A stretch of 54,442 nucleotides of DNA. Origin: CAZCVI01 sp964502145. Its GTDB lineage: Bacteria > Acidobacteriota > Aminicenantia > UBA2199. The number at the start of each line of letters is the position of its first letter. The first letter of the stretch is position 1. Location: positions 1-54,442 of the forward strand of contig CAZCVI010000045.1 in assembly GCA_964502145.1 (NCBI GenBank), in the 5' to 3' direction. The notes under the pieces were generated by a model. The model ran no database searches. It had not been told where the DNA came from and was given only the letters and a program-made list of their open reading frames with translations. Made by a program: the position numbers and the translations under genes. Positions 40,873-50,301 of this stretch are shown piece by piece.

Positions 40873-42573
40873 TTATAGAAAATTATCTTTTACGTCCATG
40901 ATGTTAGTGCCAAAATGAGACTGGAGGTTGCGTATGAGATCGGCGAGATACAGAAGTCGGGCGCGGGAATCCAACAGAAAGAAATCGAAGATCTCTCTTT
41001 TTTCGGGGTGTTTTTCGGCGAAAGGCAAATAGGCAATCTGGCGGTACAGAAGGGAGGCCATTTCCACGAGATAATTGGACACGTAATCCAAGAATTCCTT
41101 GGAACCGAGTGTCATCACTTCTTTAACCAGCGCGGTTATTTTAATGGCATCGGCTTGAATACTGTCTCGTTGCGGGGCAAGGGCGGTAATATTCATGCGG
41201 TGAATTTTTTCCATTTCATGGGTTAACAGTCCTGAAGTGATCCCGCCGATAGCGGCTACAACCTGCAATTGGGTAGTTCCTTCGTAAATATTGGTGATAC
41301 GGGCGTCGCGATAAAGCCGTTGAATGGGGAAATCTTTCATGTAACCACAACCGCCATGAATTTGCAGGGAATCATAAGCGACTTTGTTGGCCATTTCTGT
41401 AATGGTGAATTTGCTCAAGGGCGTGAGGAAATCTGCCAGATGAATGGCTTCTTTTTGTTCTGTTTTGACGTTTTTGCCTGCTTGGGCTTTGCGATTATAC
41501 ATATCCTCGTAATCCACTGCCATAGCGGTGCGATAAAGCAGGACGCGGCAGGTTTCCAGTTCCATTTCCATTTTTTTCAGCATTTGGTAGACCGCGGGGA
41601 AGTGGACAATTTTTTTGCCGAATTGTTCGCGTTCATTGGCATACTTGACAGCTTCATCGTAAGCGGCTTGGGCAATACCGAGGGCCTGGGCCGTGGTGGC
41701 TAAACGCGCTCCATTGAGGAGGCTCATCATGTACTTGATCAAACCGTAGCGGCGTTTCCCAATCAATTGGCAGGGGGCCATATTAAATTGCAATTCACAG
41801 GTGGGGGAACCATGAATGCCGAGTTTTTCTTCGATACGGCGGATGACCATGTGGTCTTCGCGTTCGTAAAGCATCATGGAAAGTCCCCGCCCATCTCTAC
41901 TACCATCCTCTGTTCTGGCTAACACGAGATGAATATCGGCATTGCCGTTGGTTATAAACCGTTTGACACCATCAAGGTACCATTGACCGTCTTTTTCAAC
42001 GGCTTTTAACTTAACGGTTTGCAAATCACTGCCAGCGTCGGGTTCGGTGAGGGTCATAGCACCACTGACCTTGCCCTGGCAGAAAAGGGGCAGAATCCGG
42101 TCTTTTTGTTCATCTGAACCGAATTTTTGAAGGGTGGTGGCAATATCTTGCAAGCCGAAGAGGTTCATCAGTGAAGCATCGGCCTGGGAAACCATTTCGA
42201 CGATGATGTTATTTACGGTGGTGGGGAGATTGAGACCGCCGTATTTACGTTCCAGGGTACCGCCCATGTAACCGGCATTGGCCAGGACATTCATATTCTC
42301 TTTGGTTTCAACTGCCCATTCGACATCGCCGTTGATCAGGACGGCACCTTTTTCGTCTACTGCGGCTGCTCGGGGTGCAATAAAATTAGCGGCAATATCC
42401 CCGGCATTGGTCAAGAGCATGTCATACCATTGGCGGGCTTCTTCATAATTTTGTAATGTGCTGGGACCGGTTTCTGCATAGTTGTTTTCCAAGTGCGATA
42501 CAATGGCGCGCAAGTCCATCTCTTCGAGAACCAGTTTTCTATGTGGGGTGTAAAAATTAGGGGTAGACATCAC
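40873..42573 (-). CDS. Acyl-CoA dehydrogenase (long form)
   Basis: A 566-residue flavoenzyme. It has the mid-domain TLTEPDAGSDLQ, the FAD-binding RLYRDARITNIYEGTTQLQ with the usual catalytic Glu site, and IHGGCGYMKDFPI. The C-terminal extension past about 450 is typical of the longer acyl-CoA dehydrogenases. The start overlaps the EtfA stop by four bases, so the enzyme and its electron acceptor are produced together. Fatty or branched acyl-CoA oxidation is probable; chain specificity cannot be read. Confidence 0.92.
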   Translation of the reverse strand: MMSTPNFYTPHRKLVLEEMDLRAIVSHLENNYAETGPSTLQNYEEARQWYDMLLTNAGDIAANFIAPRAAAVDEKGAVLINGDVEWAVETKENMNVLANAGYMGGTLERKYGGLNLPTTVNNIIVEMVSQADASLMNLFGLQDIATTLQKFGSDEQKDRILPLFCQGKVSGAMTLTEPDAGSDLQTVKLKAVEKDGQWYLDGVKRFITNGNADIHLVLARTEDGSRDGRGLSMMLYEREDHMVIRRIEEKLGIHGSPTCELQFNMAPCQLIGKRRYGLIKYMMSLLNGARLATTAQALGIAQAAYDEAVKYANEREQFGKKIVHFPAVYQMLKKMEMELETCRVLLYRTAMAVDYEDMYNRKAQAGKNVKTEQKEAIHLADFLTPLSKFTITEMANKVAYDSLQIHGGCGYMKDFPIQRLYRDARITNIYEGTTQLQVVAAIGGITSGLLTHEMEKIHRMNITALAPQRDSIQADAIKITALVKEVMTLGSKEFLDYVSNYLVEMASLLYRQIAYLPFAEKHPEKREIFDFFLLDSRARLLYLADLIRNLQSHFGTNIMDVKDNFL

Positions 42574-43565
42574 GATTCCTCCTTGAGGTATTTGACCATC
42601 ATGGGAATAACGACGCGTAGGTCCTCGACAATACCGAGGTGGGCCACGCCGAAAATGGGGGCTTCGGGATCGTTATTAATGGCAATAATTTTATTGGATT
42701 CGGCCATACCGGCGCGGTGTTGAATAGAACCGGCAATACCGCAGGCAATATAGAGTTTGGGTCGCACTACTGCTCCGGTTTGCCCGATTTGGCGGTCTTT
42801 ATCGCAGTAGCCATAATCAACGGCAGCGCGACTGGCGCCAACTTCGCCACCCAGGGCATCGGCCAGTTGATAAAGGAGTCTGAAATTCTCTTTACTGCCA
42901 ACTCCAGCACCTCCGGCCACAATGATATTGGAGGATTTAAAATTTACTTTCCGTTCCTTGGGTACAACCTTGAGAAATTCATTTTTAATCCATGCTGGAG
43001 TAAACGCAGAGGCAAACGCCTCGGTTTTAACGGGGTTATCGACTTTTTGTTCTGGGATACGCATGACACCTTCGCGAACCGTGGCCATCATGGGCGAGTG
43101 GTCCGGGGTGATGATAGTGGCGAGGATATTACCGCCAAAAGCGGGGCGCACCTGATACAATATTTTACCCTTGTCTTTGTAATCGTCGATATACAGTTGG
43201 GTGCAATCAGCGGTTAGACCGGTCACGAGGGAAGAACTGATGAGTGGGGCAATGTCGCGCCCGGTATGGGTGGCACCGAACAAGACAATATCTGGTTTTT
43301 CCTGTTTGATCATGGCTTCAAGGATATTTTTATACGCGATGGAGTGCAGGTATTTTAGTTCGTCACGTTGGGTGTATACCAAGCGATTGAGTCCGTAGGC
43401 AAATAATAAATCGCTGTCTTCGGGCAAACTATCGCCCACAAAAATACCCACGACCTCGCCTAAAAAAGGCTTCATCAGGGTGTATGCTTTAGCGGCCAGT
43501 TCCAGACTGACATCGCGTAGTTTAAGGGTTACCGGGTTTTTTTCGATAAATACAACCGTTTTCAC
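42570..43565 (-). CDS. etfA: Electron transfer flavoprotein alpha subunit
   Basis: A 331-residue subunit. It has the C-terminal FAD domain signature: VVAGGAGVGSKENF, LGGEVGASRAAVDYG, QIGQTGAVVRPKLYIACGIA and the INNDPEAPIF tail. It accepts electrons from the acyl-CoA dehydrogenase encoded by the next gene. It overlaps the upstream etfB by four bases and the downstream gene by four, so all three are coupled. Confidence 0.95.
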   Translation of the reverse strand: MKTVVFIEKNPVTLKLRDVSLELAAKAYTLMKPFLGEVVGIFVGDSLPEDSDLLFAYGLNRLVYTQRDELKYLHSIAYKNILEAMIKQEKPDIVLFGATHTGRDIAPLISSSLVTGLTADCTQLYIDDYKDKGKILYQVRPAFGGNILATIITPDHSPMMATVREGVMRIPEQKVDNPVKTEAFASAFTPAWIKNEFLKVVPKERKVNFKSSNIIVAGGAGVGSKENFRLLYQLADALGGEVGASRAAVDYGYCDKDRQIGQTGAVVRPKLYIACGIAGSIQHRAGMAESNKIIAINNDPEAPIFGVAHLGIVEDLRVVIPMMVKYLKEES

Positions 43566-44434
43566 TTTTCTTCCTCCACTTCCACATAGTCTTTGATGAT
43601 CTCTTTGACCAGACCCATGACGCCGCCCGGGGTGTTTTCGTAGAGTTTCAAGTTGCCGCCTGCCAGGGTGATGCTTTTGATTTTATGGACTTTCGTGGGG
43701 CTGCCGTTCAGACCGCATTTATCAGGATGGATACCAAGATTGTCGGCAGACAAAACAGGTACAGTGTAAAGGGTGTCATTGTTTTCTGCCGCTGTATTTT
43801 CTGCGTGGGGTGAATCGGTTTTTAATTGGGTTTTGAAGTATTTAAGCATGTTTAGGGCATTGGGGTAACGGGGGGTGTTGGCGGCGTGGGTTACGGTGAG
43901 TAGAACGGGAAAAGATGTTTTAATTGTTTCGGTCTGAATTTCGCCGTCCCGTTCGACGGTCAGGGAATTTTCATCAATATCCATTAAACGGGTGACATAG
44001 CTGATGAAATTAACGCCGAGTTTTTCAGCGGTTTGGGGTCCGACTTGAGCGGTATCGCCATCAATGGCTTGGCGTCCGGCCAGAATCAAATCAAAATCAC
44101 CGAGGTATTTGATGGCCTGGGAAATAACGTAGGAAGTAGCCAGGGTATCAGAACCTGCAAATTTGCGATCGGAAACAAGGTAAACGTCATCGGCTCCCAT
44201 GTAGAGGGAGTGTTTTAATATATCCAATGCTTTGGGTGGGCCCATGGAAACAACATGGACGGAGTACCCCAATTTATCTTTGATTTGTAAGGCCATTTCA
44301 AGAGCGTTTAGGTCTTCTGGATTAAAAATGGCAGGCAGTGCGGCACGGTTAACTGTGCCATCTTCTTTCATTGCCTCACCGGTCACATTGACTGTGTCTG
44401 GCACTTGTTTTGCCAAGACAGCAATTTTCTTCAT
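43562..44434 (-). CDS. etfB: Electron transfer flavoprotein beta subunit
   Basis: About 290 residues from ATG 44432-44434, preceded by GGAGG. The beta-subunit pattern is clear: KKIAVLAKQVPDT, FNPEDLNALEMALQ, VHVVSMGPPKA and LAGRQAIDGDTAQVGPQ. Upstream in-frame codons up to 44590 come from an intergenic repeat and are not used. It pairs with EtfA to pass electrons from dehydrogenases to the quinone pool or, in some anaerobes, for bifurcation. The bifurcating role is not shown. Confidence 0.94.
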   Translation of the reverse strand: MKKIAVLAKQVPDTVNVTGEAMKEDGTVNRAALPAIFNPEDLNALEMALQIKDKLGYSVHVVSMGPPKALDILKHSLYMGADDVYLVSDRKFAGSDTLATSYVISQAIKYLGDFDLILAGRQAIDGDTAQVGPQTAEKLGVNFISYVTRLMDIDENSLTVERDGEIQTETIKTSFPVLLTVTHAANTPRYPNALNMLKYFKTQLKTDSPHAENTAAENNDTLYTVPVLSADNLGIHPDKCGLNGSPTKVHKIKSITLAGGNLKLYENTPGGVMGLVKEIIKDYVEVEEEK

Positions 44435-44477
44435 AGTTCCTCCGGGAATATTTTTTTTAACAGGGTGGTAGATGTAG

Positions 44478-44506
44478 ATGATATCAAAAGATTGCGATTT
44501 TGGCAA
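44478..44506 (-). promoter_or_regulatory. Promoter of the etfB-etfA-acyl-CoA dehydrogenase operon
   Basis: On the minus strand, TTGCCA (44501-44506), 17-base spacer, TATCAT (44478-44483). Confidence 0.55.
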
Positions 44507-44536
44507 GAAAGTTAAAACCATAACAGTAGCCTTTTC

Positions 44537-44572
44537 TGTAAATCCGTGGTAATTCGTGTAATTCGTGGGCCA
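44537..44572. repeat. One-armed copy of the AATTCGTG nonamer repeat
   Basis: It shares AATTCGTGTAATTCGTGGGC with the right arm at 40774-40792. Only one arm is present, followed by a T-rich run. Confidence 0.75.
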
Positions 44573-44652
44573 GCTTTTTCTTTCTTTCATTCATCGCTTC
44601 GGGATTGAACGGTTACATTTTTTATAAATCCAGAACCACGTCCGAAAATGGC

Positions 44653-44681
44653 TTGACTCGAAATAGCAGTGCGTTTACAAT
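44653..44681 (+). promoter_or_regulatory. Leaderless promoter of the Ada-AlkA gene
   Basis: TTGACT (44653-44658), 17-base spacer, TACAAT (44676-44681), six bases (AAGACT), then ATG 44688. No ribosome binding site is present. Confidence 0.65.
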
Positions 44682-44687
44682 AAGACT

Positions 44688-46202
44688 ATGAATAAGACGA
44701 ACATGGAATTTGTACCTAGGATTGTCCCAGCGGAACAGACAATATTATATCAGGCCATGTTAAGCCGAGACAGTCGTTTTGATGGTCGTTTTTTTGCGGC
44801 TGTGCTGACTACTGGTATTTATTGTCGTCCTATTTGCCCAGCGACCAAACCTAAATTTGAGAATGTCGTTTTTTATCCTTCTGCGGCTGGTGCGGAGATA
44901 GCCGGGTTTCGCCCTTGCAAACGTTGCCGTCCAGATACGGCACCGGGCACGCCCATCTGGTCAGGTACTTCCGCAGTGGTCTCGCAGGCCCTGCAACGGA
45001 TTGAGGAAGGATTTCTTGATGGCGGGGATGTGGGGGAACTGGGGGATTGTTTGGGTGTGGGGGAGCGTCAATTAAGACGGTTATTCCAAGAACATCTGGG
45101 CGCTTCACCCCATGCAGTGGCACTGACGCGCCGTTTGGATTTTGCCAGGAAGTTAATAGATGAAACGACGATGTCTATGACAGATATTGCTTTTGCCTCT
45201 GGTTTTGAATCTATTCGTCGGTTCAATGATGCGGTAAAAAAAAGATTTGACCACAGCCCTTCGCAGCTCAGAGGTCACAGCCGCACCCCACAATTGGCTG
45301 GGGTTCTTAAGAACTGTTTGAGCTTGTTATTGCCTTTTCGTCCGCCCCTGCATTGGGTTGCCCTGTTGAATTATCTGAAGGGGCGGGAGATTGCGGGAGT
45401 AGAAGTAGTGGATATCATAAACAATCGTTACTGTCGTTCTATTCGACTGGGTGATGGTCAAGGAATTTTTGTGGTCACGCGCGCGAAAAAGGAAAATCAT
45501 TTGGAACTGACATTACAAATTGAAAATACGGGGGGATTAATGGACATGGTGCGCCGTGTCTCGCGAATTTTCGATCTGGGTGCGGACCCGTTTTTTGTGA
45601 TGCAGCACCTTTCAAAAGACCCGGGCTTGCTGGGTATTATTTCTTCTGATCCTGGTTTGCGTGTTCCAGGTGGCTGGGATAATTTTGAAATTGCCATACG
45701 TACTATTTTAGGGCAGCAAATATCTATTGCTGGAGCCAATACTGTTACAGCACGATTGGTGCGGCACTGCGGAACTGAAGCTGCCGCTTCTTTTGTGCCG
45801 GGTATTACGCATCATTTTCCTACGCCGCAAGCACTGGCTTCGCAAACCGTGGGCGAATTGGCGAAAATCGGTATGCCTGGGAAACGGGCTGAAACGCTTA
45901 TCCAGTTAGCTGAAAAAGTGGCCAGTAAAAAGATCCAATTGGAGGGCATCATTGATGCAGACGCGGTGAAACGGGGTTTACTGGCGATTCCTGGTATTGG
46001 AGCTTGGACAGTGGAATACATTGCCATGCGTGCGTTACGCGAGCCGGATGCTTTTCCCGCCTCAGACCTGGGATTAAAAAGGGAATTGTTGGCTATGGCG
46101 GCAACGGAGTCTGAAGGGGAAAGGTTGAATCGCCCAGACGTATGGCGGCCCTGGCGTTCTTATGCGGCGATGTATCTATGGAAAAATTACGCGGCAAAAT
46201 AA
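44688..46202 (+). CDS. Ada N-domain / AraC HTH / AlkA glycosylase fusion
   Basis: A 504-residue DNA repair protein. The N-terminal Ada zinc domain has Cys46, Cys50, Cys77 and Cys80 (IYCRPICP, PCKRCRPD) and would take methyl groups from phosphotriesters. Residues about 95-195 form an AraC-type helix-turn-helix (SMTDIAFASGFESIRRFNDA). The C-terminal AlkA part has a helix-hairpin-helix (LLAIPGIGAWTVEYIAMRAL) and the catalytic Asp (FPASDLGL), removing 3-methyladenine. Sensor, activator and glycosylase are therefore one chain. An Ogt-type gene follows 38 bases later, making an alkylation-response pair. Confidence 0.93.
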   Translation: MNKTNMEFVPRIVPAEQTILYQAMLSRDSRFDGRFFAAVLTTGIYCRPICPATKPKFENVVFYPSAAGAEIAGFRPCKRCRPDTAPGTPIWSGTSAVVSQALQRIEEGFLDGGDVGELGDCLGVGERQLRRLFQEHLGASPHAVALTRRLDFARKLIDETTMSMTDIAFASGFESIRRFNDAVKKRFDHSPSQLRGHSRTPQLAGVLKNCLSLLLPFRPPLHWVALLNYLKGREIAGVEVVDIINNRYCRSIRLGDGQGIFVVTRAKKENHLELTLQIENTGGLMDMVRRVSRIFDLGADPFFVMQHLSKDPGLLGIISSDPGLRVPGGWDNFEIAIRTILGQQISIAGANTVTARLVRHCGTEAAASFVPGITHHFPTPQALASQTVGELAKIGMPGKRAETLIQLAEKVASKKIQLEGIIDADAVKRGLLAIPGIGAWTVEYIAMRALREPDAFPASDLGLKRELLAMAATESEGERLNRPDVWRPWRSYAAMYLWKNYAAK

Positions 46203-46240
46203 AATAGAAATTATAGAGGGATTACGAAGAAGGAATGGTC

Positions 46241-46789
46241 ATGAACACTGAACAATTAAATCGTATAAGGATAGACACTCGCTTTGGTCCTATGGTGGCT
46301 ATAGCGACAGACAACGGGTTAAGTATTCTTGAATTTGACAAACCTAACCGCAGGGAATTATGGCTGGCTCGTTTAGCCCATTGGTTTCCTGGTTATTGTG
46401 TTGTTGATGAGGTATCCCCGGTGCTTGCGGATACAGAAAAATGGTTGGCAGATTATTTCCAGGGTTTATTTCTGCAATTGGTCCAGCCGCGCTTGGATTT
46501 ACGTGGCACGGCGTTTGAATTAAAGGTGTGGTATGCTTTAATGCAAATCCCCTTGGGTGAAACCTTTTCTTACCATCGTTTGGCTGTAACTATCGGTATT
46601 CCAACTGGGGCACGGGCAGTGGGTGGTGCCAACCGCAGAAATCCAGTGTCATTGATTGTACCTTGCCACCGTGTTATTGGTCAAAACAATTCGCTGGTAG
46701 GTTATGGTGGCGGCTTGGATATCAAACAAGCGCTGCTGCTCCACGAAAAAAATCCCTTTTTGCTGGTAAAGGAAAAGCCAAATCAATAA
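46241..46789 (+). CDS. ogt: Methylated-DNA-protein-cysteine methyltransferase
   Basis: About 182 residues. The active-site motif is PCHRVIG with Cys142, within the conserved GGANRRNPVSLIVPCHRV region, and the HTH-like SYHRLAVTIGIPTGARAVG precedes it. It transfers alkyl groups from O6-alkylguanine to itself. AAGGAA lies before ATG 46241; ATG 46235 would add two residues. With the upstream Ada-AlkA fusion it covers both N- and O-alkyl damage. Confidence 0.93.
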   Translation: MNTEQLNRIRIDTRFGPMVAIATDNGLSILEFDKPNRRELWLARLAHWFPGYCVVDEVSPVLADTEKWLADYFQGLFLQLVQPRLDLRGTAFELKVWYALMQIPLGETFSYHRLAVTIGIPTGARAVGGANRRNPVSLIVPCHRVIGQNNSLVGYGGGLDIKQALLLHEKNPFLLVKEKPNQ

Positions 46790-46817
46790 AGGAAAAACAA
46801 GAACGGGTGAACAAACA

Positions 46818-46917
46818 TGGACGATATGAACAAAAAATGCTATTGTTTTCGTTTCACATTGTCCATATCGTCCAGTAAGTCCAGAATGTCCAGTATGTCC
46901 AGATAGTCCAGTTTTTT
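46818..46917 (+). terminator. Terminator-like nonamer element, GTCCAG family
   Basis: TGGACGATATG (46818-46828) pairs with CATATCGTCCA (46864-46874). Five nine-base words of the GTCCAGnnn type follow, then a run of six T. It lies between ogt and the hemerythrin gene. Confidence 0.6.
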
Positions 46918-46954
46918 CTGAAACTTGCCGGTGAATTCAGGATTAAATTGGCTA

Positions 46955-46983
46955 TTGCATAAATTATTATATTTCGTTAAGAT
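46955..46983 (+). promoter_or_regulatory. Promoter of the hemerythrin gene
   Basis: TTGCAT (46955-46960), 17-base spacer, TAAGAT (46978-46983); the start lies about 30 bases before ATG 47021. Confidence 0.5.
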
Positions 46984-47020
46984 AGTAGTGCAATTCATTG
47001 TCATATCAATAGGAGGTATT

Positions 47021-47428
47021 ATGGCACTATTTGAATGGAAGGAAAGTTACAGTGTGGGTGTTAAAGAAATCGACAGTCAACATAAAATGCTGGTCAGCAG
47101 GTTAAACGAACTCTTCGAGGCCATGCGGAACCGAGAGGCGCATGAAGTGATTGCGGACATTGTCAAAGGTTTGGCCGACTATGTGGGGGTCCACTTCTCT
47201 TTTGAGGAATCCCTGATGAAAAAATACGGTTACCCGGAACTGCTGACTCACCAAAAAGAACACCAAGCGTTTGCGGAAAAGGTCGGCGATTTCCAAGTCA
47301 AGCATAAAGCGGGTCACCTGATGCTATCCATGGAAGTGATGAATTTCCTTAAAGACTGGCTCAAAAACCATATCATGGGCACGGATAAAAAATACAGCGC
47401 CTTTTTCAAAAGCAAAGGGATGGTTTAA
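47021..47428 (+). CDS. Bacteriohemerythrin
   Basis: A 135-residue four-helix protein that binds O2 at a diiron centre. The ligands fit the family: DSQHKML, HFSFEESLMKKYGYPELLTHQKEHQAF (HxxxE and HxxxH) and WLKNHIMGTDKKY (HxxxxD). AGGAGG lies eight bases before ATG 47021; upstream in-frame sequence belongs to the leader. It suits oxygen sensing or delivery in an anaerobe. It overlaps the 3' end of the convergent beta-propeller gene by four bases. Confidence 0.95.
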   Translation: MALFEWKESYSVGVKEIDSQHKMLVSRLNELFEAMRNREAHEVIADIVKGLADYVGVHFSFEESLMKKYGYPELLTHQKEHQAFAEKVGDFQVKHKAGHLMLSMEVMNFLKDWLKNHIMGTDKKYSAFFKSKGMV

Positions 47429-48564
47429 TCGTATTTCTCTTTAAAAATCATTGGATTTCCTTCTTTTATAGAAAGGCCATAAAACAAGCCGTTTTTCTTG
47501 GCTTGAATAGTGGCATTGATAGAGCCATTTTCACCTGCCCTGGTGATGACCCTCACCAATTTACCTGTTAAAGCGAATTTATACAATACCATGCCTGCGC
47601 CATTTAATTGCAGGTAAAAATATGGCTCATCGCGATCTAAAAAACAATTCAAGAAAATTTGCGATTGAAGGGTGTTTATTTTTCCGGGACTATTTTTATT
47701 TTCAGTTTCGATCATTTCCTCCATATCCTTTTTATACGCCAACAAGACACGGTCAATATAAATATTAAATTGTTTGAGCAGCTTGTTATTTTTGTCAAAT
47801 AAAAAAGCGGTGGCGGAACGAAAGGAAAAAATGAACAATTGGCCCTCGTTGGTAACATCACACATGGTGTTAAAAAAATCGGGCAACACCCACCGGGGAG
47901 GATTACCCCTCATTAAAAAAGGGTGAAATGAAGGTTTAAATACGAGAAACTTCTTATTCACATTCAGATCAAGATACGTGTGCAGCACATTCTTAAAATT
48001 CTGATCCAGCTTATCCACGATACCATTATTTACAGAAAAAACATAAAAGCAACCCAATTTGTCTACTACTGGTCGAAAAGGGCTCTGGGTGATGTGTATT
48101 CGTCGTAACTTAAAATCCTTTTTATATTTTCCCGTGGCAGCGGAGAACTGGATAATTTTATCACCATAAGTATCACAGGTGTATAGGTTCCCATCAAGAC
48201 CCGCATTGATTTCAATATTATTTTTTGGTAAAACTTCTGCCGGGCCCGCCCCTTTTTCCAGGCAGGTGCCGATACACTGGTAAAACCGATCAAAAATAAA
48301 AATCTTCATCAGCTTGGAATCATAGACAAAAAACACGCCATTCTCTCCGGCGCAAATCGACTTGGGCACAGCAAAGAATAAATCGCTGTCAAAGTCAGAG
48401 GATATCTCCTTTACCAGTACCAGCTTGGCACGAGGCATGTTTTTTTCAATGTAATTGAATTTGGGCAGCGGGAGCATCTCTTGGGCAGCAAGAAATAGGG
48501 AACACAACGTCAGTATTGCAAGTACTATTGCTTTTTGGACAAAACTTTGGATTTTTACTATCAT
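47425..48564 (-). CDS. Secreted six-bladed beta-propeller protein
   Basis: A 379-residue protein with a signal peptide (IVLAILTLCSLFLAAQ) and a domain of repeated short strands of the type GNLYTCDTYGDKIIQF, GVFFVYDSKLMKIFIFD and GQLFIFSFRSATAFLFD, which marks a six-bladed NHL-like propeller. Such proteins are abundant in Bacteroidota and Aminicenantes-like genomes and have unknown ligands. AGGAGG precedes ATG 48564, and its own promoter separates it from pyrG upstream. Confidence 0.78.
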   Translation of the reverse strand: MIVKIQSFVQKAIVLAILTLCSLFLAAQEMLPLPKFNYIEKNMPRAKLVLVKEISSDFDSDLFFAVPKSICAGENGVFFVYDSKLMKIFIFDRFYQCIGTCLEKGAGPAEVLPKNNIEINAGLDGNLYTCDTYGDKIIQFSAATGKYKKDFKLRRIHITQSPFRPVVDKLGCFYVFSVNNGIVDKLDQNFKNVLHTYLDLNVNKKFLVFKPSFHPFLMRGNPPRWVLPDFFNTMCDVTNEGQLFIFSFRSATAFLFDKNNKLLKQFNIYIDRVLLAYKKDMEEMIETENKNSPGKINTLQSQIFLNCFLDRDEPYFYLQLNGAGMVLYKFALTGKLVRVITRAGENGSINATIQAKKNGLFYGLSIKEGNPMIFKEKYD

Positions 48565-48612
48565 GTTTTCCTCCTATCAATGTCCACCAACAATTATGCG
48601 TATATCGGTAGC

Positions 48613-48641
48613 ATACTAACACAATAGCAATCACTTGTCAA
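48613..48641 (-). promoter_or_regulatory. Promoter of the beta-propeller gene
   Basis: On the minus strand, TTGACA (48636-48641), 17-base spacer, TAGTAT (48613-48618). Confidence 0.5.
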
Positions 48642-48657
48642 CGATTTTTAAGCGGGG

Positions 48658-50265
48658 TTATTTTCTGTCGCGGTGTTGGATGGCGGCTTTAATGAAAGAT
48701 ACAAAAATAGGATGTGGACTGAGGGGCCGAGATTTGAATTCAGGGTGAAACTGACAACCAAGAAACCAGGGATGATCCTTTAACTCAATCATTTCCACAA
48801 GATCACGCTCTGGATTTTTACCGCTGATGACCATGCCATTATCTTCAAGCATTTTTTCATATTCAGGATTAAATTCGTAGCGATGACGGTGCCGTTCCAT
48901 TATTTTTTCAGTTTGATAGATGTCGCGGGCTAGGGTTCCCTTTTTAAGGATACAGGTATACTCACCTAAGCGCATGTTCCCACCCATCTCCTCGGTGTGC
49001 ATGAGTTCTTTTAATTTTAAGAATACTTTATGCGGGGTCGATTTGACAAACTCCATGGAATTGGCATCACGCAAACCAACAATATTTCGCAAGAACTCAA
49101 CGGTGGCAATTTGCAACCCCAGACAAATCCCAAAATAAGGAATTTTATTAATCCTGGCAAATTCAGCGGCTTTAATCATACCTTCAATGCCCCGATCACC
49201 AAACCCACCGGGCACAAGTATACCACCAGTGGTTTTAAAGATTTCATCCAGATTCCATTCGAGCAAATTGTCAGATTCAACAAGATTAAATTTAATTTTA
49301 ACGTTATTTTGGATACCACCATGGTAAAGGGCTTCAAATAAGCTTTTATAGGAGTCCAGCAATTTAATATATTTACCTACCACGCTGATTTCGACTTCAG
49401 CGGTGACGTTTTTCGCCATATTAACCCATTTTTCCCATGATTCGTTATTGTCTTTCTTCTTTTCCAATCTTAATTTTTTAAGGATGGACGTGCCAAGTTC
49501 TTGTTTTTTATAGATGATGGGTATCTCGTAGATATTTTGGACATCCGGGGCACTGACGATATCTTCAACTCTCAGGTTGGTAAAGAGGGCGAGTTTCTTT
49601 TTGATATCCTCGGGAATAGGAATCTCGGCGCGACACAGGAGGATGTGGGGTTGAATACCAATCTCACGTAAGGCTTTAACGCTGTGTTGGCTGGGTTTTG
49701 TTTTGAGTTCACCGGCGGTTTTGACAAAAGGAACAAGGGTGAGATGAATAAACAGGGTGTCTTCGGGTTCGGCTTCGAGTCCCATTTGGCGGATCGCTTC
49801 CAAGAAGGGCAAACTCTCGATATCGCCGACAGTACCGCCTACTTCTACCAAAATGATATCAAATTTTCCATCCATTTTCATGATGGCCAATTTGATCTCA
49901 TCGGTGACGTGGGGGATAACTTGCACGGTTTTGCCAAGATACTCGCCACTTCTTTCTTTTTGGATGACGTTGTCATAAATGCGCCCGGCTGTCCAATTGT
50001 TGGCCTGGGTAGTAATGGCAGAGGTGAATCGTTCATAATGCCCAAGGTCAAGATCGGTTTCTGCGCCATCATCGGTCACAAAACATTCACCATGTTGAAA
50101 AGGACTCATGGTTCCGGGGTCGACGTTCAAATAGGGATCGAGCTTGACGAGGGTAATACTGAACCCGTAAGATTCAAGAATATTGCCAATAGATGCAGCG
50201 GCAATGCCTTTTCCCAAAGAGGATAAGACACCACCGGTTACAAAAATATATTTAGTTCGTTTCAT
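48658..50265 (-). CDS. pyrG: CTP synthase
   Basis: A 535-residue enzyme making CTP from UTP, ATP and glutamine. The N-terminal synthetase domain opens KYIFVTGGVLSSLGKGIAA. The C-terminal glutaminase domain has GGFGDRGIEG, the nucleophile elbow GICLGLQIA with its Cys, and a late HPEFKSRP. It is 36 bases after kdsB, whose enzyme uses CTP to make CMP-KDO, so the pair supplies substrate for LPS assembly. GAGG lies before the ATG. Confidence 0.98.
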   Translation of the reverse strand: MKRTKYIFVTGGVLSSLGKGIAAASIGNILESYGFSITLVKLDPYLNVDPGTMSPFQHGECFVTDDGAETDLDLGHYERFTSAITTQANNWTAGRIYDNVIQKERSGEYLGKTVQVIPHVTDEIKLAIMKMDGKFDIILVEVGGTVGDIESLPFLEAIRQMGLEAEPEDTLFIHLTLVPFVKTAGELKTKPSQHSVKALREIGIQPHILLCRAEIPIPEDIKKKLALFTNLRVEDIVSAPDVQNIYEIPIIYKKQELGTSILKKLRLEKKKDNNESWEKWVNMAKNVTAEVEISVVGKYIKLLDSYKSLFEALYHGGIQNNVKIKFNLVESDNLLEWNLDEIFKTTGGILVPGGFGDRGIEGMIKAAEFARINKIPYFGICLGLQIATVEFLRNIVGLRDANSMEFVKSTPHKVFLKLKELMHTEEMGGNMRLGEYTCILKKGTLARDIYQTEKIMERHRHRYEFNPEYEKMLEDNGMVISGKNPERDLVEMIELKDHPWFLGCQFHPEFKSRPLSPHPIFVSFIKAAIQHRDRK

Positions 50266-50301
50266 TTTTTTCCTCGGTTTGTATTAAAACGGCGTGATGG
50301 G

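Noticed and set aside
44435..44590. N-terminal extension of EtfB
   Set aside because: It encodes an AATTCGTG repeat and leader sequence; the family start and GGAGG both point to 44434.
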